Assembly: GCA_004362315.1 (NCBI GenBank)
Contig: SNWL01000005.1
Span: 62,001-126,000, forward strand
Length of the DNA stretch: 64,000 nucleotides
Reading direction: 5' to 3'
Source of the DNA: Mycobacterium sp. BK086
GTDB taxonomy: Bacteria; Actinomycetota; Actinomycetes; Mycobacteriales; Mycobacteriaceae
Both the position numbers and the translations under genes were made by a program. The notes under the pieces are model-generated. The model did not search any database. It had not been told where the DNA came from and worked only from the letters and a program-made list of their open reading frames with translations. Below, piece after piece: positions 46,957 through 55,709 of this stretch (positions within the stretch are counted from its first letter, which is position 1; every line of letters begins with the position of its first letter).

Positions 46957-47370
46957 ATGCGGCTCGATCACGTCGTCTTGTGGGTCAAAGACTCCGACGT
47001 CGCCATGGACTTCTACACCCGTGTCGTCGGACTCGAGCCTGTTCGCTTTGACGAATTCCGAAATGGCGAGGCGCCGTTCCCCAGCGTGCGGGTGTCCGAG
47101 GATTCGATCATCGATCTGTCGCCCGTCGATAAGGCCGCCGGCACCGAGACCATGACCCACGTCGCGGGCAGTGCCGGACACACCGTCAACCACGTCTGCC
47201 TGGCGATGACCAAGGCCGAATACGACGCACTCGATCAGCGCCTGCAGGCCGAGGGCATCGACACCAGCGCCCGGCTGGCCCCCACCTTCGGTGCTCGCGG
47301 ATGGGGGCCAGAGGGCATGTACTTCCCGGACCCCGACGGCAACGTCATCGAGGCCCGTTACTACGACTAG
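46957..47370 (+). CDS. VOC (glyoxalase/bleomycin-resistance fold) protein
   Basis: A 137-residue vicinal-oxygen-chelate protein. Metal-ligand positions His5 (RLDHVVLWV), His about 76 (VNHVCLAM) and Glu near the end (DGNVIEARYYD) are visible. Substrate unknown; these are lyases, isomerases or dioxygenases. Its stop overlaps that of the convergent YHYH gene by 3-4 bp. Confidence 0.87.
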   Translation: MRLDHVVLWVKDSDVAMDFYTRVVGLEPVRFDEFRNGEAPFPSVRVSEDSIIDLSPVDKAAGTETMTHVAGSAGHTVNHVCLAMTKAEYDALDQRLQAEGIDTSARLAPTFGARGWGPEGMYFPDPDGNVIEARYYD

Positions 47371-48428
47371 TGGCCCATCCCCGGCATGCTCGCCGCCATC
47401 GGCTGGCCGAGCGTCGGCACCACGGTATTGGCCACATTCGCTGGATCGACCACACCCCGGAAGCAGCCCACCGAGTACGGATACTCGCTGTTGAGCACGT
47501 AGTGATAGATGTTCTGGATCTTGCCGTCCCACATCACCGGTGACGTCGTGCCGTGGCATTCGTCCAACTGGGCGTTGGTGATCTCCTTGCCGTCGGCGCC
47601 CCGCGGCCCGTAGATGCCGAACCCGTCCAGCGCGTAGCCGAGCAGCGGCGACGGGCCGCTGGTCCCGTTCGGCAGGCACTTCCACGAGAACGCGTGCAGG
47701 TGATACTGCTGGCTGTACGGATGCCCGAAGCATTGATCCAGCGGCAGAATCGAAATCGGGTTGTACCAGGCTGTGCCCGATGCATTTGCGATTTCGGCAT
47801 GCCACACCGTTCCGGTGAGCGTGACACCGGTGATCAAATACTGGATTGCCTGCGGGGTGCTCAAGTACTTCGGCGCGATGGGCACTTTGATGTCGAGATT
47901 ATAGGGAGAAATGCCAATGGCAGCGGCATTCGGATAGGGCTGCCCAAATCCGGGTGTGCCCGGTGTGGTGTTAGTGCCACCGGGTGCTCCCGCGTAATAG
48001 GGATAGGCCGGAGTGCCGGACTGCACAGGGCCGAATTTTCCCATCGGCGTACTGGGCAGGCCATTGCCCTTGAAGTAGCGATAGTTCTTGTCCGAGGTGA
48101 CCTTGAAGACGCTGCCGCGGGGATCGATGTCCTTGGCCGTCACATTTCCGCTCACCGTGGGCAGCTTCGCGATCACGATCGAATTGCTCGCCGAATCCAC
48201 CCAGGGCAGGGTGCTGGTCTGCAATGTGGTGCCCGGCGGGATCACCACCGAGAACAGTTGGCCCCCAACGTAAATCCCGCCCTTCTGCGGTGTGAAGATG
48301 CTGAGGTTGGGTGCGGAGTTGCCCACCGAAATCGGGGCCACCGCGGATGCCGGCGCGGCCGCCGACGTGGCAGCGACCAGCACTCCGGTGAACAGCGCAG
48401 CGGTCGCGCTCTTACTGCGAATCATCAT
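47367..48428 (-). CDS. secreted YHYH-domain protein
   Basis: A 353-residue protein with a signal peptide (SKSATAALFTGVLVAATSAAAPASA) and the YHYH motif region near the end: QQYHLHAFSW, GFGIYGPRG, LDECHGTTS and IYHYVLNSEYPYSVGCFRG. The YHYH family is exported and of unknown function; its His/Cys cluster suggests metal binding. It starts 14 bp after the PGRS/propeller gene ends, on the same strand, so the two are probably one operon. AAAGGATC ribosome site; the second ATG (48425) is also possible. Confidence 0.82.
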   Translation of the reverse strand: MMIRSKSATAALFTGVLVAATSAAAPASAVAPISVGNSAPNLSIFTPQKGGIYVGGQLFSVVIPPGTTLQTSTLPWVDSASNSIVIAKLPTVSGNVTAKDIDPRGSVFKVTSDKNYRYFKGNGLPSTPMGKFGPVQSGTPAYPYYAGAPGGTNTTPGTPGFGQPYPNAAAIGISPYNLDIKVPIAPKYLSTPQAIQYLITGVTLTGTVWHAEIANASGTAWYNPISILPLDQCFGHPYSQQYHLHAFSWKCLPNGTSGPSPLLGYALDGFGIYGPRGADGKEITNAQLDECHGTTSPVMWDGKIQNIYHYVLNSEYPYSVGCFRGVVDPANVANTVVPTLGQPMAASMPGMGH

Positions 48429-48442
48429 GGGATCCTTTCGAT

Positions 48443-51400
48443 TTACGCACTGATCACCGACACCACCCCGCCCAGGGTGGTGATGTAGACGTTGCCCTCG
48501 TTGTCGCCGGTGGGGCTGATCGCCACCCCGTAGGCGAAGGCACTGATATCGATGTTGTTGATCACCACGCCGTCGGGGTTGATCACCGCCACCGTCCCGT
48601 TACCGCCGTTGGTCACGTAGGCGTAGCCGGCCGAACTGATGGCCACAGCTTGTGGATTGGAGCCGACGGCGATGGTCTTGACGACGTTGCCGGCCGGGTT
48701 GATCACTGACACCGTCCCGGCTCCGCTGTTCGTGACGTAGACGTAGCCGGTCGAACTGGCCGCCACCCCTTGTGGATTCGCGCCGACGGTGATGGTGTCG
48801 ATCACCGACCCGGCGGCGTTGAGTACCGACACCGTGCCACTGTTGAAGTTGGTGACGTAGACATTGCCGCTGGGGCCGATAGCGATGCCGCTCGGGCTGT
48901 CGCCCACGGTGACGGTGTTGACGACGTTGCCCGCCGCGTTGATCACCGACACCGTGCCGTCGATGTTGTTGGCCACGTAGGCAACACCGGTGGAGCTGAC
49001 CGCCACCGCGCTGGGGCCGTTGCCGACGGTGATCGTGTTGATGACGTTGCCGTCGGCGTCGAGCCACGACACCGAGTTGTCGCCGCTGTTGGTCACGTAG
49101 ATGTCACCAGTTGGGCCGACTGCCACGCCATTTGGGCCGTTGCCCACCGCGATGGTGGTGACGACGGTGCCGGTGGGCGTGATGTAGGGGAGTGTCCCGA
49201 GGAAGTCGGCGAGGTAGATATTGCCGGCATTGCTGCCGCCCGCCCCGGCCGCGCCGACCCCGCCGAGGAAACCGCCGACGTCGATCGTCGACACCAGGAA
49301 GGTGCCGCCCGCACTGCCGTCGGTGCCGGCACTCCCGAACAGGCCCGCCGTGCCACCGTCACCGCCCGCACCGACGACCCGCGTGACCTCAGACCCGCTG
49401 GACCCTGCGGCGCCGGCACTTCCGCCGTTGCCGCCGTCGCCACCGCCGCCGAACAAGGCCCCGGCGCCGCCGGCGCCGCCGTTGCCGCCGGTGCTCACCG
49501 AACTGGTGCCAACGTCGGTCGTGTACACACTGCTGTTGCCGCCGAAGCCGCCGGCCCCGCCGATCGCGAATGCGCCGCCTGCGCCACCGTCACCGCCCGC
49601 ACCGGCGGTCGCGTTGCCGCCGTCGCCAGCACTGGACGAGCCCGTTGAGGCGTTGCCGCCGAATCCACCTGCGCCACCGTCGGCCAACAGTGAACCCGCG
49701 CCGCCCCGTCCGCCGGAGCCGCCCGCCGCGGCACCCGCGCCGTCAGCTTTCGCGGCGCCACCGAGACCGCCCACACCGCCGGTGCGCCCGAGGGCACCGG
49801 CCTGGCCGCCGTCGCCGCCGTCACCACCGGTGGCCGTCGCCGTGCTGCTGACCAACGACTCCGCGAATCCGCCCGCACCGCCGGCACCACCCGCGGCCCC
49901 GAGCGATCCGCGACCGCCGTCGCCGCCATTGCCGCCCGTCGCCGACTGGTTCGCGGTAGCCGAGCCACCGGCACCACCGGCTCCGCCTGTGCCACCGGTG
50001 ATCACGTCACCGAAGAGTCCGCTGTCGCCGCCGGCGCCACCGTTACCGGCAATCGTCACGCCCTCACCGAGGTTGATCGCGCCATTGCCGGGGAATTGCA
50101 GGTCGGCGTTGCCGCCGTCGCCGCCCCGGCCGATGAACAAGGCCGAACCGCCGCGGCCACCGGAACCGCCTGTGGCGGTGCCGGTTCCCGACGAGCCTTG
50201 GCCGGCGTCGCCGATATTGGCCGACGCGCCGCCGCCGCCCGTCCCACCGTTACCGCCGGGGCCGACCGTGCTGTCGCCGCCGGCACCTCCGTTGCCCGCG
50301 GTCGCGGCGCCGTAGGTGCTGAATACGACGCCCTCCCAAGCACTTCCGCCAACCCCGCCCGCGCCCGCGAGCAGTCCGCCTCGTCCGCCGTTGCCGCCGT
50401 TGCCGCCCGTCGCCGCGCCCGCGGCTCCGTCGGCGTCCACACCGTCCCAGTTCTGGGTGGCCGCACCGCCACCGCCGCCGGCGCCGCCGTTGCCGAACAA
50501 TCCGGTCAGGCCGGCGTTGCCGCCGTTGCCGCCCGTGGCGTAGCCGTTCACCCCGAAGGACACGTAGCCGCCGACACCGCCGTCACCGCTGTTGCCCGAT
50601 AGCAGGCCGCTGTTGCCGCCGTTGCCGCCGTTACCCGCTTTGGCCCCAAACCAATTCACGTTGCCGTTGTCGGCGCCGCCGTACCCGCCGTCGCCGCCGT
50701 CGCCGGCCAGCAGCCCCCCGTTACCGCCACGTCCGCCGTTGGTGGCCGCCGAGCTCAACAGCCCGGTTGTGCTGTCGTACACCGCATCGGTGCCGTTGCC
50801 GCCTGCGCCGCCGTTACCGAACAGCATGGCGTTGCCGCCGTGGCCGGCGTTGCACGCCGGGCCCACGCAGCCCGCCGCACCGCCGGCACCATTGCCGGGT
50901 TTGAACACGGTGCCGAAGAACAGCCCGGCGTTGCCGCCGTTGCCGCCGTTGTATCCGTTACCGCCCGATCCGAGCAGCAGCCCGCCGTTGCCGCCGTGGC
51001 AGATGACGATTCCGGTGCACTGCACATCGGTCGAGCTGTAGCTGTAGCCGTTACCGACCAACAACCCCGCGTTCGGATGATCGGCGGTGCCGTTGGACAC
51101 GAAGATCGAATAGATGGCGTTGGCGATGAGGCCCGGCTGCCACACCGGGAGTGCCGATGCCGAAGGAAGCTTGAAAGCCGGTGGCGCACTTGGTGGTTTG
51201 GCGACGATGGCCGCCGGCCGGTCCGCCGCCTTTCCGGACGAGGTTTTCTTTCCGGACACGCGTGGCGAGACTGCTTTTTTCCCAGGCGATTTGGTGGCAG
51301 GCTTGGGCGCGTGTGAAGCTGTCGAGCCGGTGCCGGAATTGGTATCCGCGGCGGCGACGCCCGCCCCGCCGGTCAGCGCGGCGCCGGCCAATGCCGCGCC

Positions 51401-51457
51401 CACGCCGAGACTGAGCGCGCCAATTCCAAGCCAGGAATACGTGCTGGATTGATCCAT
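48443..51457 (-). CDS. secreted PGRS-type glycine-rich protein with C-terminal beta-propeller
   Basis: A protein of 1004 residues (start MDQSSTYSW at 51457, GGAAGG upstream). Layout: an N-terminal hydrophobic signal (IGALSLGVGAALAGAALTG), a Lys/Pro/Ser-rich linker, a short conserved block (WQPGLIANAIYSIFVSNGTADHPNAG), about 580 residues of GGxGG/GNGG PGRS-type repeats, and six tandem YVTN/NHL-type repeats of 40 residues. It lacks the PE domain of true PE_PGRS proteins, so export should be by Sec or Tat rather than ESX. Role unknown; surface display with a ligand-binding propeller is plausible. Upstream lie two 13-bp palindromes. Confidence 0.83.
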   Translation of the reverse strand: MDQSSTYSWLGIGALSLGVGAALAGAALTGGAGVAAADTNSGTGSTASHAPKPATKSPGKKAVSPRVSGKKTSSGKAADRPAAIVAKPPSAPPAFKLPSASALPVWQPGLIANAIYSIFVSNGTADHPNAGLLVGNGYSYSSTDVQCTGIVICHGGNGGLLLGSGGNGYNGGNGGNAGLFFGTVFKPGNGAGGAAGCVGPACNAGHGGNAMLFGNGGAGGNGTDAVYDSTTGLLSSAATNGGRGGNGGLLAGDGGDGGYGGADNGNVNWFGAKAGNGGNGGNSGLLSGNSGDGGVGGYVSFGVNGYATGGNGGNAGLTGLFGNGGAGGGGGAATQNWDGVDADGAAGAATGGNGGNGGRGGLLAGAGGVGGSAWEGVVFSTYGAATAGNGGAGGDSTVGPGGNGGTGGGGASANIGDAGQGSSGTGTATGGSGGRGGSALFIGRGGDGGNADLQFPGNGAINLGEGVTIAGNGGAGGDSGLFGDVITGGTGGAGGAGGSATANQSATGGNGGDGGRGSLGAAGGAGGAGGFAESLVSSTATATGGDGGDGGQAGALGRTGGVGGLGGAAKADGAGAAAGGSGGRGGAGSLLADGGAGGFGGNASTGSSSAGDGGNATAGAGGDGGAGGAFAIGGAGGFGGNSSVYTTDVGTSSVSTGGNGGAGGAGALFGGGGDGGNGGSAGAAGSSGSEVTRVVGAGGDGGTAGLFGSAGTDGSAGGTFLVSTIDVGGFLGGVGAAGAGGSNAGNIYLADFLGTLPYITPTGTVVTTIAVGNGPNGVAVGPTGDIYVTNSGDNSVSWLDADGNVINTITVGNGPSAVAVSSTGVAYVANNIDGTVSVINAAGNVVNTVTVGDSPSGIAIGPSGNVYVTNFNSGTVSVLNAAGSVIDTITVGANPQGVAASSTGYVYVTNSGAGTVSVINPAGNVVKTIAVGSNPQAVAISSAGYAYVTNGGNGTVAVINPDGVVINNIDISAFAYGVAISPTGDNEGNVYITTLGGVVSVISA
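48446..49170 (-). repeat. six 40-codon YVTN/NHL-type repeats
   Basis: Each unit follows the pattern V-(I/V)-x-T-I-x-V-G-x-x-P-x-G-V-A-(V/I)-x-x-x-G-x-(V/A)-Y-V-T-N, then G-T-V-S-V-(I/L)-N-x-x-G. Together with IYLADFLGTLPYITPTGT they would close a six-bladed propeller. The last unit is the most divergent. Confidence 0.75.
49230..51000 (-). repeat. PGRS-type GGxGG low-complexity region
   Basis: Codon-level repetition of Gly-Gly-Asn/Ala/Asp/Val-Gly-Gly. Read on the other strand it gives a long spurious Pro-rich frame. Such DNA is prone to slippage, so length variation between strains is expected. Confidence 0.85.
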
Positions 51458-51553
51458 CGGTGCGGCCCTTCCGGCAAGCAGCAAATTCACAGGTAGTACC
51501 GATTTTAGGAATTTGCGTGTGCGAAAGTCGGAAGCGACGCGCCGTTGTTTTGT

Positions 51554-51594
51554 TCCGCAATGCGGACTTATATGTAAATGGTCCGCATTGCGGA
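51554..51594. promoter_or_regulatory. paired palindromes TCCGCAwTGCGGA
   Basis: TCCGCAATGCGGA (51554-51566) and TCCGCATTGCGGA (51582-51594), 28 bp apart, upstream of the PGRS gene and directly after the GntR stop. Together they also form a 10-bp inverted repeat (CAATGCGGAC and GTCCGCATTG). Candidate operator pair for the PGRS-YHYH operon; the binding protein is unknown. Confidence 0.6.
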
Positions 51595-51595
51595 T

Positions 51596-52291
51596 TTAGC
51601 GGGCGCGCAATTCATTTGAATTTAAAGTGACTTGTTCCGGAAGTTCGCCGATCAGCTCGTCGAGAAAACCGCCGGCCTCATGTCCGGCGCGTTCGGCGTC
51701 GTGTTCGGCGATGGCCTCGACCAGATCGGTGTGCCCGATGTGGTGCATCGTGCTGGTGATCGCGACGCTGTCGGCGACCGCCTCGGTCAATCCGCGGTAC
51801 AGCTCGATGAGTACTTCATTGTGCGACGCGCGCACCACCGCGAAATGCAGGTCGGCATCGGCGCGGGAAAACTCGGCCCGGTCGGCGCCCGCGTGCAGGG
51901 TGTCACGGCGTTCGAGCAGCTGACGCATCTCGACGAGGTCATCCTCGGTGCGTGCGGCGGCCGCCAAGCGCGCACCTTCGACTTCCAGGCAGCGCCGAAC
52001 CTGCAGCACTTCGCGCAATTTCGAGTCGCACATGCGGCTCAGTGCCCCCGAGATCTCACTGGTAGCGCGGACATAGGTGCCATCGCCGCGGCGGACCTCG
52101 AGGATCCCGCTGTGTGCCAGCGCGCGCACGGCCTCTCGGACGGTGTTGCGGCCGACCCCGAGTGCTGCGGCCAGACCGGGTTCCGTGGGGATACGCGTTC
52201 CCACCGGCCATTCACCCGACGTGATGGACAGTCGCAGCTGCTCGATGGCGTGATCGACCAGCCCGGCGGGGCGTGCGGCGGCGAGCGGCAT
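51596..52291 (-). CDS. GntR/FadR family regulator (FCD domain)
   Basis: A 231-residue regulator: winged-helix N-terminus (IPTEPGLAAALGVGRNTVREAVRALAHSGILEVRRGDGTYV) and an FCD ligand domain with metal-type residues (ADLHFAVVRASHN, HIGHTDLVEAIAEHD). Divergent from the CynX-type MFS gene with a palindrome between them, so it probably regulates the transporter in response to a small carboxylate. Confidence 0.88.
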   Translation of the reverse strand: MPLAAARPAGLVDHAIEQLRLSITSGEWPVGTRIPTEPGLAAALGVGRNTVREAVRALAHSGILEVRRGDGTYVRATSEISGALSRMCDSKLREVLQVRRCLEVEGARLAAAARTEDDLVEMRQLLERRDTLHAGADRAEFSRADADLHFAVVRASHNEVLIELYRGLTEAVADSVAITSTMHHIGHTDLVEAIAEHDAERAGHEAGGFLDELIGELPEQVTLNSNELRAR

Positions 52292-52305
52292 GCAAGAACC
52301 CTTTT

Positions 52306-52322
52306 CATCCGATCATAGGATG
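52306..52322. promoter_or_regulatory. GntR operator candidate
   Basis: CATCCGATCATAGGATG: arms CATCC and GGATG with a 7-bp centre, between the divergent GntR and MFS starts. Confidence 0.5.
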
Positions 52323-52339
52323 TATGCAAGGATAGCGCG

Positions 52340-53563
52340 GTGAGCCGCTACGAGCACGATCTGACGCTCGAACTGGACGGCGCCGTCGAAGTGTCACCCG
52401 CCGGGCGGGTCGCCGCCGGTGCTGTTCTGATCGTGGCCGTCGTACTCACCGCCCTCAATTTGCGCCCCGCGGTCACCAGCGTCGGGCCGGTCCTCGGCGA
52501 TATGCAGCGAGCCCTCGGCGCCTCGGCCATCTGGGCCGGCGCGCTGACGACCCTGCCCGGACTGTGCTTCGCGGGTGCCGGCTTGGCGGCGGCGGCACTG
52601 TCCCGCCGATTCGGGCTGGGCCGCTCGATCAGCATGGCGCTGGTCGTTCTGATCGTCGGACTGCTGGTGCGCGTGCTCGACGGCCCCTATGTCGTCATCG
52701 GCGGAACGCTGGTCGCCACCGCGGGCATCGCGGTCATCAACGTCCTCATCCCGGTGGTCATCAAGCAGTCGTTCCCGGCTCAACTCGGGTTGATGACCGG
52801 CATCTACACCGCGGCGCTGCAGGGCGGCGGGGCGCTGGGCTCGGCGATCACGCCGCCACTGGAGAACCTGTTCGGCGGCTGGCGACCCGCCTTGGTCGCG
52901 TGGGCTGCTCTGGCCGTGGTTGCCTTGGTGGCCTGGCTGATCGCGTCGCGCCGTGTCGGCGGTGGCACCGAGGATGCGCCCGGGACCGGCGAACACCGAT
53001 CACTGTTGCGAAATCCGTTGGCCTGGACCGTGACATTGTTCTTCGGGACGCAGTCGATGCTGGCCTACATCATGATGGGCTGGCTGCCCGAGGTGTTCAT
53101 CGACAACGGTGTGCCCAAGACCTCGGCGGGATTGCTGGTCGGTCTGCTCTCGGTGATCGCGGTGCCCATCAGCCTGATCCTCGCGCCGATGGCCGCTCGG
53201 ACGACCCACCAGAGCGGCTGGATCGCCGCGCTGGGTGTGTGCGGTGTCGCCGGTGTGGTCGGCCTGCTGGTCGCCCCGGATTTCAGCCCGCTGCTGTGGA
53301 GCGTGCTGGTCGGCATGGGCATGAGTGTGTTCTCGTTGGCGCTGACCGTGATCGCATTGCGGTCGCGCACACCGGAGGACACCGTGCAGTTGTCGGCAAT
53401 GGCACAGGGTTTCGGCTATCTGCTGGCCGGTATCGGCCCGTTCCTGTTCGGCACACTCCATGATGTGACCGGTGGCTGGACCGTACCGTTCATCATGGTG
53501 CTCGCCGTCTACTCGGTGCAGATCGTGCTGGGCGTGCTGGCCGGTCGCAACCGCTACGTCTGA
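52340..53563 (+). CDS. MFS transporter, CynX/NimT type
   Basis: A 407-residue protein with about 12 membrane helices. The segment ALNLRPAVTSVGPVLGDMQRALGAS is typical of the CynX/NimT (cyanate, 2-nitroimidazole) group. Direction and substrate unknown. GTG start. The next gene, a nitronate monooxygenase, begins 11 bp after its stop, so an operon for a nitro compound or a nitrogenous small molecule is possible. Confidence 0.88.
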   Translation: MSRYEHDLTLELDGAVEVSPAGRVAAGAVLIVAVVLTALNLRPAVTSVGPVLGDMQRALGASAIWAGALTTLPGLCFAGAGLAAAALSRRFGLGRSISMALVVLIVGLLVRVLDGPYVVIGGTLVATAGIAVINVLIPVVIKQSFPAQLGLMTGIYTAALQGGGALGSAITPPLENLFGGWRPALVAWAALAVVALVAWLIASRRVGGGTEDAPGTGEHRSLLRNPLAWTVTLFFGTQSMLAYIMMGWLPEVFIDNGVPKTSAGLLVGLLSVIAVPISLILAPMAARTTHQSGWIAALGVCGVAGVVGLLVAPDFSPLLWSVLVGMGMSVFSLALTVIALRSRTPEDTVQLSAMAQGFGYLLAGIGPFLFGTLHDVTGGWTVPFIMVLAVYSVQIVLGVLAGRNRYV

Positions 53564-53574
53564 GGGGAGGCACA

Positions 53575-54504
53575 GTGTTGTCGACGGATTGGTCGCGGTC
53601 GATCGGAATCGACGTGCCGATCGTCAATGCCCCGATGGGCGGCGTGGCCGGCGGCGCTCTGGCCGCCGCGGTCTCGCGTGCCGGCGGCCTCGGCATGATC
53701 GGGATGGGCAGTGCCGGCACCGCCGAACGGCTTACCGCCGAACTCGGCCACGTGTCAGATCTGGATCGTCCCTTCGGGATTGGGCTCGTGGACTGGGTGA
53801 CCGCCAGCCAGCCCGACCTGCTCTCGACGGCGTTGGCGGCCGCCCCGACGCTGCTGTGCATCAGCTTCGGCGAAACCTGGGAGTGGGTGCCGCGCGCCCA
53901 CGACGCCGGCGTGATCGCCGCGACCCAGGTGAGTGATCTCGCCAGTGCGCAGCGCGCGGTCGCGGCGGGCATCGACGTCCTGATCGCCCGCGGAGCCGAA
54001 GGGGGCGGGCACGGCGAACCGCTGATCGGCACACTGCCGTTGCTGACCGCACTACTCGATCATGTGTCCGTTCCGGTATTGGCCGGTGGTGGAATCAGTT
54101 CCGGACGCGGGCTCGCCGCGGTGCTCGCCGCCGGCGCGTCGGCGGCATGGATCGGCACCGCGTTCTGCGCCTGCCCCGAATCGCTGTTGTCCGACAAGGC
54201 CCGCGACGTGATGTTGGCGGCGGGGGAGACCGGCACCGTCGTCACCCGGGTCTTCGATATCGCGCAGGGCTACCCCTGGCCGGCGCAGCTGCCAGAACGC
54301 GTGCTGCGCAACAGCTTCAGTGACCGCTGGGACGGCGAGGAAGTAGCACTGGCCGAAGATCCCGGTGCGGTCGCCGAACTGGCGAAGGCCATTGCGGCCG
54401 AGGACTATTCGCTGGCGCCCATCAACGCCGGACAGGGTGTCGGGGAGCTGGTGGAGGTTCGGTCTGCCGCCGAGGTGATCGAAAGGCTGGCTACGCGGGA
54501 GTGA
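53575..54504 (+). CDS. nitronate monooxygenase-like FMN enzyme
   Basis: A 309-residue TIM-barrel flavoprotein of the NMO/2-nitropropane dioxygenase family: NAPMGGVAGGALAAAVSRAGG, the catalytic-His loop GAEGGGHGE, and the phosphate site AGGGISSGRGLAAVLAAGASAAWIGTAF. Oxidises alkyl nitronates. GGGAGG ribosome site. Its 3' end overlaps the convergent reductase gene by 14 bp. Confidence 0.88.
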   Translation: MLSTDWSRSIGIDVPIVNAPMGGVAGGALAAAVSRAGGLGMIGMGSAGTAERLTAELGHVSDLDRPFGIGLVDWVTASQPDLLSTALAAAPTLLCISFGETWEWVPRAHDAGVIAATQVSDLASAQRAVAAGIDVLIARGAEGGGHGEPLIGTLPLLTALLDHVSVPVLAGGGISSGRGLAAVLAAGASAAWIGTAFCACPESLLSDKARDVMLAAGETGTVVTRVFDIAQGYPWPAQLPERVLRNSFSDRWDGEEVALAEDPGAVAELAKAIAAEDYSLAPINAGQGVGELVEVRSAAEVIERLATRE

Positions 54505-55594
54505 ATGCGTGCCGCGGGATGGTCAGTGGCAGGTCCACCGAACTCACCAGACCCGGCTCAGCGGCGACGACATAGGGCACCGCATTGACCACGCGCATCG
54601 CGGTGGCCACCATCGCGCCCGCGCCCGATGTCATCGATTCGATGCCGGCCTTCTTGCGGTCGCGCAGCGTCACGTCGAATGTGCAGTCGATATCCGGTGT
54701 GCCCGTGACCACCACGCGATAGCCCAGGGCATTGGGCAGCGTCGGCCAGTGCGGTGCGACATCGGGAGCCAGCCGGGTGACGTGCTCGATCACGATCGCC
54801 TCGCGGCCGTCGACGATGCCGATCGCCTGCATCCGCAACGCACCGCAGGTGCCCGCCTCGACGGTGCCCATCGCCACCTCGAGCGTACGTTCGGTCGCCG
54901 CGCGGTCGAATGTCTCACGCACCTCTTGCAATTCGACGCCGAGCGCCTCGGCCACCATGCGGATCTGACCGTGCCATTCGCCCGCGATCGCGCCGGGAAA
55001 GCTGATCCACGGGGTGTAGTCCATCGGCCGGCCGAATCCCAGTGCGTCACTCATGATGTCGGGTACGCCGTAGTCGTCGTACAGGCCGATCTCGTAGGAG
55101 TGGATCTTCTCGATCTGCGACGACTGTGTGGTGAGGACAAGCGGCAGATAGTCGGCCGCGAAACCCGGCTCGATGCCCGACGCGTACAGGGTGGCCTGGC
55201 CCTGCTTCGCCGCGACGGCAAGCTGATCCCGCCACTCGGCCGGTTCGTAGGCATGCGGGTTGACCAACCGGGTGGTGCTCGTCGTCACCACGTTGAGCCC
55301 GGCACTCAGCAGCTTGACGTAGTCGGGGATATGGCCGGCATCGCGTTCGGGCCCGCTGGCCGCATAGATGACGCAGTCCGGCTTCAGCGCGATCAGCGCG
55401 TCGGCGTCGGTGGTGACGGCCAACCCGATCGGGTCACCGTTGGCCAGCTCACCGGCGTCGCGGCCGTCCTTGTCCGGCGAGTGCACCCACACGCCGACGA
55501 GGTCGAGATCGGGGCGCTGGTGGATGGCCCGGATCGCGATCGATCCGATGCCACCGGTCGACCAGACCACCACGCGGTATTGACCTTCAGCCAT
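54491..55594 (-). CDS. dihydrodipicolinate reductase-fold dehydrogenase, copy 1 of the cluster
   Basis: A 367-residue protein: Rossmann VVVWSTGGIGSIAIRAI, then GVWVHSPDKDGRDAGELA, and CVIYAASGPERDAGHIPDYVKLL. Closely similar to the protein at 56687-57754 and more distantly to 2579-3649. GGAGG ribosome site before ATG 55594. Its promoter carries the shared motif (55607-55621). Probably acts on an intermediate of the same pathway as the P450 and LLM enzymes. Confidence 0.82.
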   Translation of the reverse strand: MAEGQYRVVVWSTGGIGSIAIRAIHQRPDLDLVGVWVHSPDKDGRDAGELANGDPIGLAVTTDADALIALKPDCVIYAASGPERDAGHIPDYVKLLSAGLNVVTTSTTRLVNPHAYEPAEWRDQLAVAAKQGQATLYASGIEPGFAADYLPLVLTTQSSQIEKIHSYEIGLYDDYGVPDIMSDALGFGRPMDYTPWISFPGAIAGEWHGQIRMVAEALGVELQEVRETFDRAATERTLEVAMGTVEAGTCGALRMQAIGIVDGREAIVIEHVTRLAPDVAPHWPTLPNALGYRVVVTGTPDIDCTFDVTLRDRKKAGIESMTSGAGAMVATAMRVVNAVPYVVAAEPGLVSSVDLPLTIPRHAFTPA

Positions 55595-55606
55595 CACGAC
55601 CTCCGA

Positions 55607-55621
55607 AACCTAACGTTTGAT
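55607..55621 (-). promoter_or_regulatory. shared cluster motif, copy 1
   Basis: Minus-strand ATCAAACGTTAGGTT, 13/15 to the copy at 61166. TAGGTT fits a -10 hexamer (TANNNT); AAAC...GTTT gives it a short inverted repeat. Confidence 0.5.
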
Positions 55622-55682
55622 CCGGAACGTAACAGTCGTTCGTCGACAGGGTCAAGGAATCGGGGGATCTGAGGCTGGAAGG

Positions 55683-55697
55683 AACAAAGTTTAGGTT
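55683..55697 (+). promoter_or_regulatory. shared cluster motif, copy 2
   Basis: AACAAAGTTTAGGTT, 13/15 to the copy at 61166, in the promoter of the first LLM gene and 62 bp from copy 1. Confidence 0.5.
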
Positions 55698-55709
55698 ATT
55701 GTGAGGCCG

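Noticed and set aside
49221..50315. 364-codon proline-rich frame on the plus strand
   Set aside because: Direct antisense of GGxGG codons; the Pro repetition is an artefact of the PGRS gene.
49230..51000. CRISPR-like periodicity
   Set aside because: The short GGN-type repeats are continuous coding repeats without unique spacers of constant length; no cas genes are near.
48443..51490. Calling the glycine-rich protein PE_PGRS
   Set aside because: No PE domain (no N-terminal PE motif or YxxxD/E-type helical pair); it has a general signal-like N-terminus instead.
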